The notes beneath the pieces were generated by a model that had not been told where the DNA came from, did no database searches, and worked only from the letters and a program-made list of their open reading frames with translations. DNA of 64,000 bases from Solicola gregarius (lineage in GTDB: Bacteria; Actinomycetota; Actinomycetes; Propionibacteriales; Nocardioidaceae). Below, piece after piece: positions 35,222-44,713 of this stretch. Position numbers and translations under genes: made by a program. Location: NCBI RefSeq assembly GCF_025790165.1, contig NZ_CP094970.1, positions 3,658,001-3,722,000 on the forward strand, in the 5' to 3' direction. Within the stretch, counting starts at the first letter, position 1; each line of letters opens with the position of its first letter.

Positions 35222-35956
35222 TCAGGCGGGCCGCAGCCGCCCCCTGACCGCGTCGAGCTCGGCATCGGTCGCGCCGCCTCCACGGAGGTACGTCCGTACG
35301 TCCACGCCCAACGACTCGCCGTCGACCAGCCCGGCGATAATGCCCGCCGGCGTCGTGCCGCGTTCGGCGTAAAGGTGGTCGAAGGCCGACGGGGTGCGCG
35401 CTTGGCCGTCGGGCAGACATGACGTCGAGACCAGCTCATCGCTGATCGCGTGGTCCGCCGCGATCTGGCCGACGTGCACATCGGCGAGCGCCAGCGCCAG
35501 GATGGCGATGAGGCCCGTACGGTCGCGGCCGGCGGCGCAGTAGAACAGCACGCCGCCGCCATCGGCCCGCGCGATCGCCGAGATCGCCGCCGCGCAGCGC
35601 TCGGGCTTACGGCGCATGAACTCCGGGTAGTAGAGCGGGCCGAGGCCGCCGTATCCCTCCGCCTCGAAGTACTCCCACATCTGGGTGTCGGCCGCGTCGT
35701 CGATCGGCACTCGCACCGTGGTCACGGAACCGGGCCGCGGAGCGGCGTCGGCGCCCAGCTCGTCGTCGTTGCGCAGGTCGATCACCGTACGCACTCCGTA
35801 CGCCTCCAGCGCCTCCCACCCGCCGGCGGTGAGCCGCTCGACGTTCTCGGCCCGAACCAGGCCCCGGTACGACGTTCGCGCGCCGTCACCTGTCTCGAGC
35901 CCGCCGAGGTCGCGTACGTTGCAGCAGCCGTCCCATGGGAGCACCCGGTCACGCAT
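35222..35956 (-). CDS. Tyrosine-protein phosphatase (dual-specificity/MptpB-like)
   Basis: 244 residues. The phosphatase loop is FYCAAGRDRTG (CX5R, about residues 141-151), with the N-terminal LPWDGCCNVRDLGG typical of the family that includes M. tuberculosis PtpB. PtpB-type enzymes act on phosphotyrosine, phosphoserine or phosphoinositides. Start ATG 35956 has GAGG 9 nt upstream; ATG 35965 and frames further up lack this. It is divergent from the rpsB leader region. Target unknown. Confidence 0.85.
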   Translation of the reverse strand: MRDRVLPWDGCCNVRDLGGLETGDGARTSYRGLVRAENVERLTAGGWEALEAYGVRTVIDLRNDDELGADAAPRPGSVTTVRVPIDDAADTQMWEYFEAEGYGGLGPLYYPEFMRRKPERCAAAISAIARADGGGVLFYCAAGRDRTGLIAILALALADVHVGQIAADHAISDELVSTSCLPDGQARTPSAFDHLYAERGTTPAGIIAGLVDGESLGVDVRTYLRGGGATDAELDAVRGRLRPA

Positions 35957-36013
35957 GCGCGACATCCTCACATGTGCGACCGCACGGCCGGGTCGCGACC
36001 CTGACCAATCCGA

Positions 36014-36044
36014 TTGGCGTCGGGGCGTGCGGCTCGCGTAAACT
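36014..36044 (+). promoter_or_regulatory. Promoter of rpsB-tsf
   Basis: TTGGCG (36014-36019) and TAAACT (36039-36044) are 19 bp apart. The predicted start is near 36051, leaving a 5' leader of about 186 nt before rpsB. Confidence 0.55.
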
Positions 36045-36050
36045 ACCTCC

Positions 36051-36236
36051 AGCACCTCTGTAACGAGGTGACTTCGCGTGTCCGCAAGTCATGTCCAGCC
36101 GCAAGGCGCGACATGGGCGCGATCCTGGTCCCCACGACGTCCGTGGGGTGGGTCGCGTGCCGGACACCAGGGCATCGGCAACCCGCCGGTGCGACAACCA
36201 GGACGGGCGCCCGCGCCCAGAAGAAGGAGAACGGCC
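36051..36236 (+). promoter_or_regulatory. Structured 5' leader of rpsB
   Basis: The untranslated leader contains perfect stems CACCTC/GAGGTG (36053-36058 with 36065-36070) and CCCCACG/CGTGGGG (36130-36136 with 36142-36148), and ends with AAGGAGA before the ATG. Long rpsB leaders are autoregulated by S2 in enterobacteria; whether this one is remains open. Confidence 0.5.
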
Positions 36237-37250
36237 ATGGCCGTCGTCACCATGCGACAGCTGCTCGAGAGCGGCGTCCACTTCGGACATCAGACCCGGC
36301 GCTGGAACCCGAAGATGAAGCGCTTCATCTTCACCGAGCGCAACGGCATCTACATCATCGACCTGCAGCAGTCGCTCAGCTACATCGACAACGCGTTCCA
36401 GTTCATCAAGCAGACCGTCGCGAACGGCGGTGTGATCCTGTTCGTCGGCACCAAGCGTCAGGCGCAGGAAGCGATCGCCGAGCAGGCCACCCGCGTCGGC
36501 ATGCCGTACGTCAACCAGCGCTGGCTCGGCGGCATGCTCACCAACTTCCAGACGATGCACCAGCGGCTGCAGCGCATGAAGGAGCTCGAGGAGATCGACT
36601 TCGACGATGTCGCCGGCTCCGACCGCACGAAGAAGGAACTCCTGCACATGCGGCGGGAGTACGACAAGCTGAACCGCACGCTCGGCGGCATCCGCGACAT
36701 GGGTCGTACGCCGTCGGCGGTCTGGATCGTCGACACCAAGAAGGAGCATCTCGCCGTCGACGAGGCCAAGAAGCTCAACATCCCGATCATCGCGATCCTC
36801 GACACGAACTGCGATCCCGACGACGTCGACTACCCGATCCCGGGCAACGACGACGCGATTCGCTCGGTCACGCTGCTCACCCGCGTCGTTGCGGATGGCG
36901 TCGGCGAGGGCCTGATCGAGCGCGGCACCGCGAAGTCGGGCGAGGCTCCCGCCGGCGCGGAGCTCGGTTCGGACGAGCCGCTGGCCGAGTGGGAGCGCGA
37001 GCTCGCCACGGGCGCCGCCGCGGACGGTGCGACCGAGTCGGCCGCCGACGCGGACGCCCCGGCGGCCGAGGAGGCCGCGAAGGTCGAGGAAGCCCCGGCA
37101 GCCGAGGAAGCCGCCAAGGTCGAGGAGACCCCGGCAGCCGAGGAAGCCGCCAAGGTCGAGGAGACCCCGGCAGCCGAGGAAGCCGCCAAGGTCGAGGAGA
37201 CCCCGGCAGCCGAGTCGACCGAGGCCACCGCCGACGACGCGAAGGCCTGA
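36237..37250 (+). CDS. rpsB: 30S ribosomal protein S2 with repeat tail
   Basis: 337 residues. The S2 body (1-250) is standard: [54 protein letters not shown]. Start ATG 36237 has AAGGAGA upstream; a frame open from 36078 is only leader. The C-terminal tail of about 70 residues is acidic and carries four 36-bp tandem units encoding [12 protein letters not shown] (37059-37202). First gene of rpsB-tsf-pyrH-frr-cdsA. Confidence 0.97.
   Translation: MAVVTMRQLLESGVHFGHQTRRWNPKMKRFIFTERNGIYIIDLQQSLSYIDNAFQFIKQTVANGGVILFVGTKRQAQEAIAEQATRVGMPYVNQRWLGGMLTNFQTMHQRLQRMKELEEIDFDDVAGSDRTKKELLHMRREYDKLNRTLGGIRDMGRTPSAVWIVDTKKEHLAVDEAKKLNIPIIAILDTNCDPDDVDYPIPGNDDAIRSVTLLTRVVADGVGEGLIERGTAKSGEAPAGAELGSDEPLAEWERELATGAAADGATESAADADAPAAEEAAKVEEAPAAEEAAKVEETPAAEEAAKVEETPAAEEAAKVEETPAAESTEATADDAKA
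37059..37202 (+). repeat. Four 36-bp tandem units in the rpsB tail
   Basis: Units start at 37059, 37095, 37131 and 37167; the last three are nearly identical. They are in frame, coding twelve residues each, and a partial PAAE follows. Confidence 0.88.
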
Positions 37251-37285
37251 TTCCCACCCACGAGTGACAGACGAGAAAGAAGACC

Positions 37286-38101
37286 ATGAGCATTACCGCA
37301 GCGGATGTGAAGAAGCTCCGTGACGCCACCGGCGCCGGGATGATGGACGCCAAGAAGGCGCTCACCGAGGCCGACGGCGACTTCGACAAGGCGGTCGAGG
37401 TGCTACGCATCACTGGTGCGGCGAAGGCCGCCAAGCGCGGTTCGGAGCGCGAGGCCACCAGCGGCCTCGTCGCCGCCTCCGGCAACGCCCTCGTCGAGCT
37501 GAACTCCGAGACCGACTTCGTCGCGAAGAACGACCAGTTCGTCGCGCTCGCCGAGACGCTCGCGCAGGCGGCCGACCGCAGCAAGGCCGTCGACGCCGAC
37601 TCGCTGCGTGCCGTCGAGCTGACGAACGGCACGACGGTCGCCGACGCGATCGGCGAGCTGGCCGCGGTCATCGGCGAGAAGATCGAGCTCGGCCGTGTCG
37701 CCGTTTTCGACGGCGACGTTGCGACGTACATGCACCGCCGGGCCAGTGACCTGCCGCCGGCGGTCGGTGTGCTCGTCGAGTACGACGGCTCCGACGAGTC
37801 GGCGGCCCGCGGTGTCGCCATGCAGATCGCGGCGATGCGTCCCCAGTTCGTCTCGCGTGACGAGGTGCCCGAGGACGTCGTCGCCAAGGAGCGCGAGATC
37901 GCCGAGGCGACCGCCCGTGAGGAGGGCAAGCCGGAGCAGGCGATGCCCAAGATCATCGAGGGTCGGCTCAACGGCTTCTTCAAGGAGGTCGTGCTGCTCG
38001 ACCAGCCGGCCGTGCAGGACGGCAAGAAGTCGGTCAAGGCGCTGCTCGACGACGCGGGCGTGCAGGTGAAGCGGTTCGCCCGCTTCGAGGTCGGCGCATA
38101 G
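37286..38101 (+). CDS. tsf: Translation elongation factor Ts
   Basis: Guanine-nucleotide exchange factor for EF-Tu. 271 residues. UBA-like N-terminus [19 protein letters not shown] and the signature [13 protein letters not shown] are present, with the second core half ending in FARFEVGA. It lies 35 bp after rpsB, the universal order. Confidence 0.98.
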   Translation: MSITAADVKKLRDATGAGMMDAKKALTEADGDFDKAVEVLRITGAAKAAKRGSEREATSGLVAASGNALVELNSETDFVAKNDQFVALAETLAQAADRSKAVDADSLRAVELTNGTTVADAIGELAAVIGEKIELGRVAVFDGDVATYMHRRASDLPPAVGVLVEYDGSDESAARGVAMQIAAMRPQFVSRDEVPEDVVAKEREIAEATAREEGKPEQAMPKIIEGRLNGFFKEVVLLDQPAVQDGKKSVKALLDDAGVQVKRFARFEVGA

Positions 38102-38155
38102 GAGTTACGCGAGCCGCAGACGTACGACAAGCGAACAGCCTAGGAGGCCGGTGAC

Positions 38156-38899
38156 ATGGACCAGCACAACTCAGTCGATGCTCCGGCCTCCGGGTCGTTT
38201 CGCAGGGTGTTGCTGAAGCTGTCCGGTGAGGTGTTCGGCGGCGGCAAGATCGGCGTCGACCCCGATGTCGTCAACGGCATCGCCCGTCAGATCGCCGAGG
38301 TCGCGAGCGAAGGCGTACAGGTGGCGGTCGTCGTCGGCGGCGGCAACTTCTTCCGCGGTGCGGAGCTGTCGCAGCGCGGCATGGATCGTGCGCGGGCCGA
38401 CTACATGGGCATGCTCGGTACGGTGATGAACTGCCTCGCACTGCAGGACTTCACCGAGAAGCAGGGCGTCGAGACCCGCGTACAGACGGCGATCGCCATG
38501 GGGCAGGTCGCCGAGCCGTACATCCCGCGGCGGGCGATCCGCCACCTCGAGAAGGGGCGCGTGGTGATCTTCGGTGCGGGTGCGGGCATGCCGTACTTCT
38601 CCACCGACACCGTCTCGGTGCAGCGTGCGCTGGAGATCAAGGCCGACTGCGTGCTGATGTCGAAGAGCGGCGTCGACGGCGTGTACTCCGACGACCCGCG
38701 TCGCGACCCCGATGCCACCAAGTTCGACTCGGTGACCTTCGACGAGGCGCTCCGCCTCGGCCTGAAGGTCGTCGACGCGTCGGCGTTCGCGCTGTGTATG
38801 GAGAACGACCTGCCGATGATCGTCTTCGGTATGGAGGGCGACGGCAACGTCGCTCGCGTACTCCGCGGCGACAAGATCGGCACCCTCGTTCACGGCTAG
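38156..38899 (+). CDS. pyrH: UMP kinase
   Basis: Phosphorylates UMP to UDP in pyrimidine synthesis; hexameric, amino-acid-kinase fold. 247 residues. Motifs: [33 protein letters not shown] and the [13 protein letters not shown] loop. The N-terminal 13 residues are a variable extension. A hairpin follows before frr. Confidence 0.97.
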   Translation: MDQHNSVDAPASGSFRRVLLKLSGEVFGGGKIGVDPDVVNGIARQIAEVASEGVQVAVVVGGGNFFRGAELSQRGMDRARADYMGMLGTVMNCLALQDFTEKQGVETRVQTAIAMGQVAEPYIPRRAIRHLEKGRVVIFGAGAGMPYFSTDTVSVQRALEIKADCVLMSKSGVDGVYSDDPRRDPDATKFDSVTFDEALRLGLKVVDASAFALCMENDLPMIVFGMEGDGNVARVLRGDKIGTLVHG

Positions 38900-38906
38900 T
38901 GCATGG

Positions 38907-38942
38907 CACTAGGGTGTCGGCCCTACGGTCGACGCCCTAGTG
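38907..38942 (+). terminator. Hairpin between pyrH and frr
   Basis: CACTAGGGTGTCG (38907-38919) pairs with CGACGCCCTAGTG (38930-38942) over 13 bp with one wobble and a 10-nt loop. It could partly terminate or process the pyrH-frr transcript. Confidence 0.5.
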
Positions 38943-38985
38943 TGGTCGGAACCATCGCCTGACAACCACGAGACTGGAGAGAGTC

Positions 38986-39543
38986 GTGATCGACAAGACC
39001 TTGCGCGAGGCAGATGCCGGCATGGACAAGGCGGTGGAGCATGCCCGCGATGAGTTCGCCGCGATCCGCACCGGACGCGCGCACCCGGCGATGTTCGCTC
39101 AGATCACCGCCGACTACTACGGCACGCCGACCCCGATCCAGCAGCTCGCCGGGTTCACGGTGCCCGAAGCGCGCGTCATCGTCATCAACCCGTACGACTT
39201 CAACGCCAAGGGTGCGATCGAGCGCGCCATCCGCGACTCCGACCTCGGCGTGAACCCGACCGACGACGGCAAGGTCCTGCGGGTGACGATGCCCGAGCTG
39301 ACCGAGGAACGGCGCAAGGAGTACATCAAGCTCGCCCGCGCCAAGGCCGAGGAAGGTCGGATCTCGGTCCGCAACCAGCGCCGTAACGCCAAGCACACCC
39401 TCGACAAGTCCGAGAAGGACGGTGAGATCGGCAAGGACGATCTCACCGGTGCCGAGAAGCGCCTCGACGGCATCACGAAGAAGCACGTCGACAAGATCGA
39501 CGATCTGCTCAAGAACAAGGAAGCCGAGCTGCTCGAGGTCTGA
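38986..39543 (+). CDS. frr: Ribosome recycling factor
   Basis: Splits post-termination ribosomes with EF-G. 185 residues, exact family length. Three-helix bundle with ADAGMDKAVEHARDEFAAIR at the start and the RISVRNQRRNAKHTLDK signature. GTG start preceded by GGAGAGA. The stop overlaps cdsA (TGATG). Confidence 0.97.
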   Translation: MIDKTLREADAGMDKAVEHARDEFAAIRTGRAHPAMFAQITADYYGTPTPIQQLAGFTVPEARVIVINPYDFNAKGAIERAIRDSDLGVNPTDDGKVLRVTMPELTEERRKEYIKLARAKAEEGRISVRNQRRNAKHTLDKSEKDGEIGKDDLTGAEKRLDGITKKHVDKIDDLLKNKEAELLEV

Positions 39544-40394
39544 TGAGTCAACCGTCGGAGGCCTCGCCGGCGCCGGAAGCGAAACGGAGCCGCGCAGGCC
39601 GGAACGTGCCTGTCTCGATAGCGGTCGGCCTCACGCTGCTGGCGGCCGTCGGCGCATCGCTGTTCTTCGTCAAGGTCGCGTTCCTCGCCATTGTGCTGCT
39701 CGCCGCGCTGCTCGCGCTGTGGGAGTTCTCCAACGCGCTGTCGACGAGCGGCGTCCGCGTACCCATCGTCCCGGTCGCCATCGGCGGTTTGGTCATCCTC
39801 GTCGGAAGCTACGTCGGAGGTGTCGAGGCGGTGGGCGTCGCGACCGCCCTGACCGTGATCGGCACGCTCATCTGGCGCCTGGTCGAGGGCGCCGACGGCT
39901 TCGTACGTGATGTCTCGGCCGGCATCTTCACGATCGCGTACATCCCGGTGCTCGGGGCGTTCGTGCCGCTGATGCTGGCCGAGGACGACGGACCATGGCG
40001 GATCGTCGCGTTCATCGTCTGCACGGTCGCGTCCGACACCGGCGGCTTCGTCGCCGGCGTGCTGCTCGGCAAGCACCCGATGGCGCCGACGATCAGCCCG
40101 AAGAAGTCGTGGGAGGGGTTCGGCGGATCACTCGTCCTCGGTATGGCTGCCGGTGCGCTCACGGTCCGGTACGGCCTCGACGGCGACTGGTGGGTCGGCA
40201 TCGTGCTCGGTATCGCGGTCGTCACGATGGCCACGCTCGGCGACCTGAGCGAGTCCCTGGTGAAGCGCGACCTGGGCATCAAGGACATGGGCAACCTGCT
40301 GCCCGGCCACGGCGGCATCATGGACCGCCTCGACTCGCTGCTCGTGGTCGCCCCGGTGTGCTGGCTGATCCTGAACCTGCTCGTCGAGGCCTGA
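39543..40394 (+). CDS. cdsA: Phosphatidate cytidylyltransferase
   Basis: Makes CDP-diacylglycerol for all phospholipids. 283 residues, about 8 membrane helices after a polar N-terminus. The CDS signature is complete: SLVKRDLGIKDMGNLLPGHG then GIMDR (about 240-264). In many actinobacteria rlmN follows directly; here three minus-strand genes intervene. Confidence 0.96.
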   Translation: MSQPSEASPAPEAKRSRAGRNVPVSIAVGLTLLAAVGASLFFVKVAFLAIVLLAALLALWEFSNALSTSGVRVPIVPVAIGGLVILVGSYVGGVEAVGVATALTVIGTLIWRLVEGADGFVRDVSAGIFTIAYIPVLGAFVPLMLAEDDGPWRIVAFIVCTVASDTGGFVAGVLLGKHPMAPTISPKKSWEGFGGSLVLGMAAGALTVRYGLDGDWWVGIVLGIAVVTMATLGDLSESLVKRDLGIKDMGNLLPGHGGIMDRLDSLLVVAPVCWLILNLLVEA

Positions 40395-40396
40395 CG

Positions 40397-40464
40397 CCCC
40401 GCTGGGCCGGACGTTTGCGCGGCGACACGCCGGCGTGTCGCCGCCGAACGTCATGGCCACGGGG
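40397..40464. repeat. Two-part hairpin, repeat family 1 copy e
   Basis: The inner palindrome 40421-40442 (GGCGACACGCCGGCGTGTCG and onward) is perfect over 22 bp. Outer arms CCCCGCTGGGC... and ...CCACGGGG pair imperfectly. It separates cdsA from the convergent DinB-like gene. Confidence 0.75.
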
Positions 40465-40473
40465 AGTGCCGGG

Positions 40474-40986
40474 TCAGGCGACCAGCCCGCGTACGTACGC
40501 CGCCTGGCCCAGATGCTGCAAGCAGTCACCGGTCACGCTGACCAGTCGGGCGCTCGCCGTCACGGGCGGATCCCAGCGCGAGTCGACCACGCGGGCGAGC
40601 TCGTCGACCGTCAGCTCCGAGATGTACGCGAGCGTCGCGGCGTGCACGTCGGCGTGGTATGCCACCAGCTCGTCGACCGAGACGGTGACTTGCGCGACCT
40701 GGTCCGAGGTGTGCCCGAAGCCGGTGTCCTCGGGCGCGAACGGCAGGCCGAGTCGCTCGTACCATCCAGCTGCCAACACCTGGGTACGCCCGGAGAGGCC
40801 GGCCACATGATCGTCCTGGATGCGGGTGAGGTGCCAGAGCAGCCAGGCGATCGAGTTGGCGTCCGGGGCGGGGCGGGCAGTCGCGACGCCGTCGTCGAGG
40901 CCGCGGAAGGCGGCCGTCAGCTCGGCGATGCGGGTGAACGAGTCGGTAAGTAGCTCGCGTACGGCGGAGGTGTCGGTGACGGTCAT
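40474..40986 (-). CDS. DinB/DUF664-family protein
   Basis: 170 residues, four-helix DinB-like fold. WLLWHLTRIQDDHVAGL (about 50-66) supplies the first metal-binding His, with others in AYHADVHAATLAYI and GDCLQHLGQAAYVRG. Family members use bacillithiol or mycothiol as cofactor. Start ATG 40986 has GGAGG immediately upstream. It is first in a minus-strand trio with SRPBCC and mycothiol-enzyme genes, which fits thiol-dependent chemistry, but the substrate is unknown. Confidence 0.82.
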   Translation of the reverse strand: MTVTDTSAVRELLTDSFTRIAELTAAFRGLDDGVATARPAPDANSIAWLLWHLTRIQDDHVAGLSGRTQVLAAGWYERLGLPFAPEDTGFGHTSDQVAQVTVSVDELVAYHADVHAATLAYISELTVDELARVVDSRWDPPVTASARLVSVTGDCLQHLGQAAYVRGLVA

Positions 40987-41008
40987 GCCTCCATCATGTC
41001 GCGCTCGT

Positions 41009-41470
41009 TCACGTTTCGACGTACGCGGCAAGGTTCGCAAGAGAGGAGGCGAGCCCGGCGGCGTGGTCCTCCGCCGAGATTCCCGGCGGGACGTTCTCCG
41101 CGCGGAACTCCACCCGCGAGCCGTTGCCGGCCTCGGACACCTCCCAGATCATCGTCATCGTGCCCGCGAACGCGGGGTCGTCGGAGACGAAGTCCACGTC
41201 CTGCGCCACCCGGCGGCCGGGCGCGAGGTCGACGAACCGGGCCTCGACGACGTCGGTGTCGGCGGTCGCCTTGCCCGGCGCAGCAGTGCCGTCGGCATAG
41301 GTGAGGACCATCCGGTACGACCCGCCGACCCGTGCGTCGAACCGCTCGAACCGGCCGGTCATGCCGTCGGGAGGCAGCCACCTGGCGAGCGCTTCGCGAT
41401 CGACCAGCGCGGCGTAGACGCGGTCGGTGGGGGCGGCTATGTCTCGGGCGGCTCGGTCCGTACGTGCCAT
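41009..41470 (-). CDS. SRPBCC (AHSA1-type) protein
   Basis: 153 residues, START-like helix-grip fold of the AHSA1/polyketide-cyclase group: RDIAAPTDRVYAALVDREAL at the N-terminus and TMTMIWEVSEAGNGSRVEF later, closing with a C-terminal amphipathic helix. Start ATG 41470 has TACGCT 6 nt upstream, predicting a leaderless mRNA. Ligand unknown. Confidence 0.83.
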   Translation of the reverse strand: MARTDRAARDIAAPTDRVYAALVDREALARWLPPDGMTGRFERFDARVGGSYRMVLTYADGTAAPGKATADTDVVEARFVDLAPGRRVAQDVDFVSDDPAFAGTMTMIWEVSEAGNGSRVEFRAENVPPGISAEDHAAGLASSLANLAAYVET

Positions 41471-41476
41471 CGCACG

Positions 41477-41482
41477 AGCGTA
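41477..41482 (-). promoter_or_regulatory. -10 box of the SRPBCC gene
   Basis: TACGCT on the minus strand, 6 nt before ATG 41470, with no Shine-Dalgarno. Confidence 0.4.
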
Positions 41483-41502
41483 GCGCTGTGCCTCCGGCCC
41501 TT

Positions 41503-42141
41503 TCAGAGCACGCGGAGCGCGTCGGTCTCGTCGCGCTCGCGTCGCGACAGCGCGTGGAGCACCGCCGCGTCGCCGTGGCGCTCCCTCGCTGCCGCGACGA
41601 GGAGGTCGACGGCGACGCCGACTGCGGCGGGCGGTGTACGGAGGGCGCTGTCGATGCTCAGGGCGAGGTCTTCGGTGTGCACGGACAACTCGACGCATCG
41701 GGTCGCCAGGTAACTGTCGAGCCGCATCACCTCGCCGGGCCGATGCAGGATCGGTACCGAGCGCGTCGCGGGCTCATCGAGAAGGCGCTCGTGCAGGCGA
41801 GCCAACGCTTCGGCGGCCTCGGTTGCCACCGAGTTCGGGCCCGCGAGCGCCGTCGCCTCACTGCGCGCGCGTACGCCGCGGTTCAGACCGGAGTCCGGGT
41901 CCGGCGCATCGGTGATTCGCGCGTAGTACGCCACCGCCGACACGTTCGCGGTGCCATCGACGGCGCCGTCGAGGAACCACTCGACCTGCAGCACGCTGCG
42001 GGCCAGATGTCCCGCGAGCGCACCGACGGTCATGCCGTCCAGCGTTGACGGCGCGTTCCAGGCTCCGGCGACGCGGGCCTCGGCCAGCAGCTCCACGGCA
42101 GTCGTGGCGGCGCACAGGTAGGCGGTACGAACGGTCGACAT
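41503..42141 (-). CDS. Maleylpyruvate isomerase-type mycothiol-dependent enzyme
   Basis: 212 residues, DinB-like N-terminal domain with the metal-binding first His in [16 protein letters not shown] and two more in [15 protein letters not shown], the pattern of mycothiol-dependent maleylpyruvate isomerase and relatives. Start ATG 42141 (MSTVRTAYL) has CAGACT 6 nt upstream; ATG 42159 is an alternative. Divergent from rlmN. The exact reaction is unknown. Confidence 0.8.
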   Translation of the reverse strand: MSTVRTAYLCAATTAVELLAEARVAGAWNAPSTLDGMTVGALAGHLARSVLQVEWFLDGAVDGTANVSAVAYYARITDAPDPDSGLNRGVRARSEATALAGPNSVATEAAEALARLHERLLDEPATRSVPILHRPGEVMRLDSYLATRCVELSVHTEDLALSIDSALRTPPAAVGVAVDLLVAAARERHGDAAVLHALSRRERDETDALRVL

Positions 42142-42215
42142 CGTCGCAGTCTGCCGCATCGCGCCCCGACGCTCCCTCGGTGGTCCGCGGGTCGGATGAG
42201 AGGATGGACGCCGTC

Positions 42216-43397
42216 ATGACAGCCCCATCCGAACCCGACCGCGCGTCCGTGCTTCCCGCCGATGGCCCGGCCGATACACCCGCCAAGCCGCTCCCGCTGG
42301 TCTTCAGCGCGCCCAAGGGGCGCAAGAAGCCGCCGCGCCATCTTGCCGATCTCGACGCGGCCGCCCGGCGGGAGGCCGTCGAGGCACTCGGCGAGCCCGC
42401 GTACCGGGCCAAGCAGCTGAGTAACCACTACTTCTCGCGGCTCGCGGACGACCCCGCGGACATGACCGATCTTCCGGCTACGGCCCGGGACACGTTGGTC
42501 GCCGATCTGCTGCCGGACCTGCTCACTCCGGTACGCACACTCGAGGCCGACCAGGGCACCACTCGCAAGACCCTGTGGCGGCTGTTCGACGGCGCGCTCG
42601 TCGAGTCGGTGCTGATGCGCTATCCCGACCGTACGACGATGTGTGTCTCGAGCCAGGCCGGCTGCGGCATGGCGTGCCCGTTCTGTGCGACCGGCCAGGG
42701 CGGACTCCAGCGCAACATGTCGACCGGCGAGATCATCGAGCAGATCGTCGCAGGTGCGCGGGCGATGCAGCGCGGCGAGGTCCCCGGTGGTCCGGGTCGC
42801 GTCTCCAATGTCGTGTTCATGGGCATGGGCGAGCCGATGGCCAACTACAAGGCCGTGATCGGTGCGGTCCGCCGCATGGTCGACCCGAGCCCCGACGGAC
42901 TCGGCATGTCCGCGCGCGGCATCACCGTCAGCACGGTCGGTCTCGTACCCCGCATCAACCAGCTGACCGAGGAGGGCATCCCGGTCACCCTCGCGCTCAG
43001 CCTGCACGCGCCCGACGACGAGCTACGCGACGAGCTGGTGCCGATCAACACCCGCTTCAAGGTGCACGAGACCGTGAACGCCGCATGGGAGTACGCGCAG
43101 CGTACGAAGCGCCGGGTCTCGATCGAGTACGCGATGATCAAGGACATCAACGATCAGGCGTGGCGCGCTGACCTGCTCGGCGACGTCCTTCGGTCGTACG
43201 GCGACTGGGGCTGGGTGCACGTCAACCTGATCCCGCTCAACCCGACGCCCGGCTCGAAGTGGACAGCGTCGCGGCGCACCGACGAGCGCGAGTTCGTACG
43301 CCGGCTGGGGGCCAAGGGAATCTCCACGACCGTGCGCGACACAAGGGGCCAGGAGATCGACGGAGCCTGTGGCCAGCTCGCCGCGGCGGACGCCTGA
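42216..43397 (+). CDS. rlmN: 23S rRNA (adenine-C2)-methyltransferase RlmN
   Basis: Radical SAM enzyme that methylates A2503 of 23S rRNA and A37 of some tRNAs. 393 residues from ATG 42216. The cluster motif is [11 protein letters not shown] (CX3CX2C); the mechanistic cysteines include those near the C-terminus in [10 protein letters not shown] and the RlmN block [17 protein letters not shown] lies 12 nt upstream; ATG 42204 is an in-frame alternative. The first 45 residues are a variable leader. Confidence 0.95.
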   Translation: MTAPSEPDRASVLPADGPADTPAKPLPLVFSAPKGRKKPPRHLADLDAAARREAVEALGEPAYRAKQLSNHYFSRLADDPADMTDLPATARDTLVADLLPDLLTPVRTLEADQGTTRKTLWRLFDGALVESVLMRYPDRTTMCVSSQAGCGMACPFCATGQGGLQRNMSTGEIIEQIVAGARAMQRGEVPGGPGRVSNVVFMGMGEPMANYKAVIGAVRRMVDPSPDGLGMSARGITVSTVGLVPRINQLTEEGIPVTLALSLHAPDDELRDELVPINTRFKVHETVNAAWEYAQRTKRRVSIEYAMIKDINDQAWRADLLGDVLRSYGDWGWVHVNLIPLNPTPGSKWTASRRTDEREFVRRLGAKGISTTVRDTRGQEIDGACGQLAAADA

Positions 43398-43419
43398 TGC
43401 CCGTCCCCGCCGGTACCAC

Positions 43420-43486
43420 CCCCGTGGGCATGACGTTTCTGCCCCGATTTCCGCAGATCGGGGGCAGAAACGTCATGCCCACGGGG
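43420..43486. repeat. 29-bp hairpin, repeat family 1 copy f
   Basis: Arms 43420-43448 and 43457-43486 pair over 29 bp with a single bulged G; the outer part CCCCGTGGGCATGACGTTTC resembles copy c and the outer arms of copies a-e. It lies between rlmN and the HAD gene, both on the plus strand. Confidence 0.8.
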
Positions 43487-43499
43487 CGGGTGGGGCCGG

Positions 43500-44306
43500 A
43501 TGCCTGACACGTGGCCCAAGGTTGTCGCCACCGACATGGACGGCACCCTGCTGCGTACCGACGGCTCGCTGTCCGAGCGTACGCGCGCGGCGATCGCGGC
43601 CGTCGAGGACGCCGGTGTCGCGGTCGTGTTCGTCACCGCTCGCCCGCCCCGAAGGCTCGACGCCTTCGCCGACGTCATCGGGGCGCACGGCATCGCGTTG
43701 TGCGCGAACGGCGCGTTCGTGTACGACGTCGCGCGGCGGATGGTAATCGAGCGCACCACGATCGACCGAGCGACATTGGAGTCGGTCGTCGCCGACCTCC
43801 GGGCGGCGATGCCACAGATCGTCTTCGCTGTCGAGCGGGCGGACGGGATGTCGCGCGAGGACGGCTTCGTCAGCACCATCTGGGGCAAGGAGGGAGACGT
43901 GGCCGACCGGCTCACCGACCTCGCCTCGATGCCGGTCGGCAAGCTGCTCGGCCGCTGCGACGAGCTGGATCCGACCGACTTCCATGACCGGGTCGCGACC
44001 GTGCTCGGTGGCCGCGCGGAGCTCGGCTACTCCGGAGCCGTCGGGCTCGCCGAGATCACCGCCAAGGGCGTCACCAAGGCGTCCGGACTCGCGCGGTGGT
44101 GCTCCGAGCACGCCGTCGACGCGAGCGAGGTGTGGGCGTTCGGCGACATGCCGAACGACCTGCCGATGCTCGGCTGGGTCGGCCGCGCGCACGCGGTGGC
44201 GAACGCCCACCCGGAGGTCCTCGCCGTGGCGGACGAGGTCGTTCCCGCGAACGACGACGACGGCGTCGCGTACGCCCTCGAGCGGATCACGGCGGGGGAG
44301 TCGTGA
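43500..44306 (+). CDS. HAD-family phosphatase (Cof type)
   Basis: 268 residues. Motif I is VATDMDGTLLRTD (catalytic D12, D14), motif II VFVTARPPRR, motif III K in ITAKGVTKASGL and motif IV AFGDMPNDLPML. The type-C2B cap is typical of Cof-like sugar- or cofactor-phosphate phosphatases. The stop overlaps the next start (GTGA). Confidence 0.9.
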   Translation: MPDTWPKVVATDMDGTLLRTDGSLSERTRAAIAAVEDAGVAVVFVTARPPRRLDAFADVIGAHGIALCANGAFVYDVARRMVIERTTIDRATLESVVADLRAAMPQIVFAVERADGMSREDGFVSTIWGKEGDVADRLTDLASMPVGKLLGRCDELDPTDFHDRVATVLGGRAELGYSGAVGLAEITAKGVTKASGLARWCSEHAVDASEVWAFGDMPNDLPMLGWVGRAHAVANAHPEVLAVADEVVPANDDDGVAYALERITAGES

Positions 44307-44713
44307 CCTTCCACCATGTCGAGCTCTGGGTCGCCGAGTTCGAGGCGGCGGAGCGGCGATGGCAGTGGCTGCTCGACCGGCTCGGCTGGCCGCGTCTCGA
44401 CACCTGGCGACGCGGAGCCTCGTGGGGCTCGCCGGCGACCGGCTACCTCGTGATGGAGCAGTCGCCCGACGTACGCGACGTTCCGCACGACCGGATGCGG
44501 CCAGGGCTCAACCATCTCGCGTTCTGGGCGGACGACCCCGCGGCCGTCGACGCGTTATGGGCCGCCGCGCCCGAGCACGGCTGGCGGCACCTCTTCGCCG
44601 ACTCGCACCCGTATGCGGGCGGCGGGCAGCACTACGCGGCGTACCTCGAGGACGGGGACGGCTTCGAGGTGGAAGTCGTGGCGAAGCCGGTCAGTCGTCA
44701 GGAGCGTCGATGA
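44303..44713 (+). CDS. VOC-family (glyoxalase/dioxygenase fold) protein
   Basis: 136 residues. Start GTG 44303 is within the upstream stop and preceded by GGGGGAG; the longer frame from 44096 is a shadow. FHHVELWVAEFEAAERRW carries the first metal-type His; GLNHLAFW the second; the C-terminal EDGDGFEVEVVAK has the usual acid. Function unknown. Coupled on both sides by 4-nt overlaps. Confidence 0.85.
   Translation: MTFHHVELWVAEFEAAERRWQWLLDRLGWPRLDTWRRGASWGSPATGYLVMEQSPDVRDVPHDRMRPGLNHLAFWADDPAAVDALWAAAPEHGWRHLFADSHPYAGGGQHYAAYLEDGDGFEVEVVAKPVSRQERR

Noticed and set aside
36078-36236. N-terminal extension of rpsB
   Set aside because: The open frame covers the structured leader; S2 similarity begins at ATG 36237, which has an AAGGAG.
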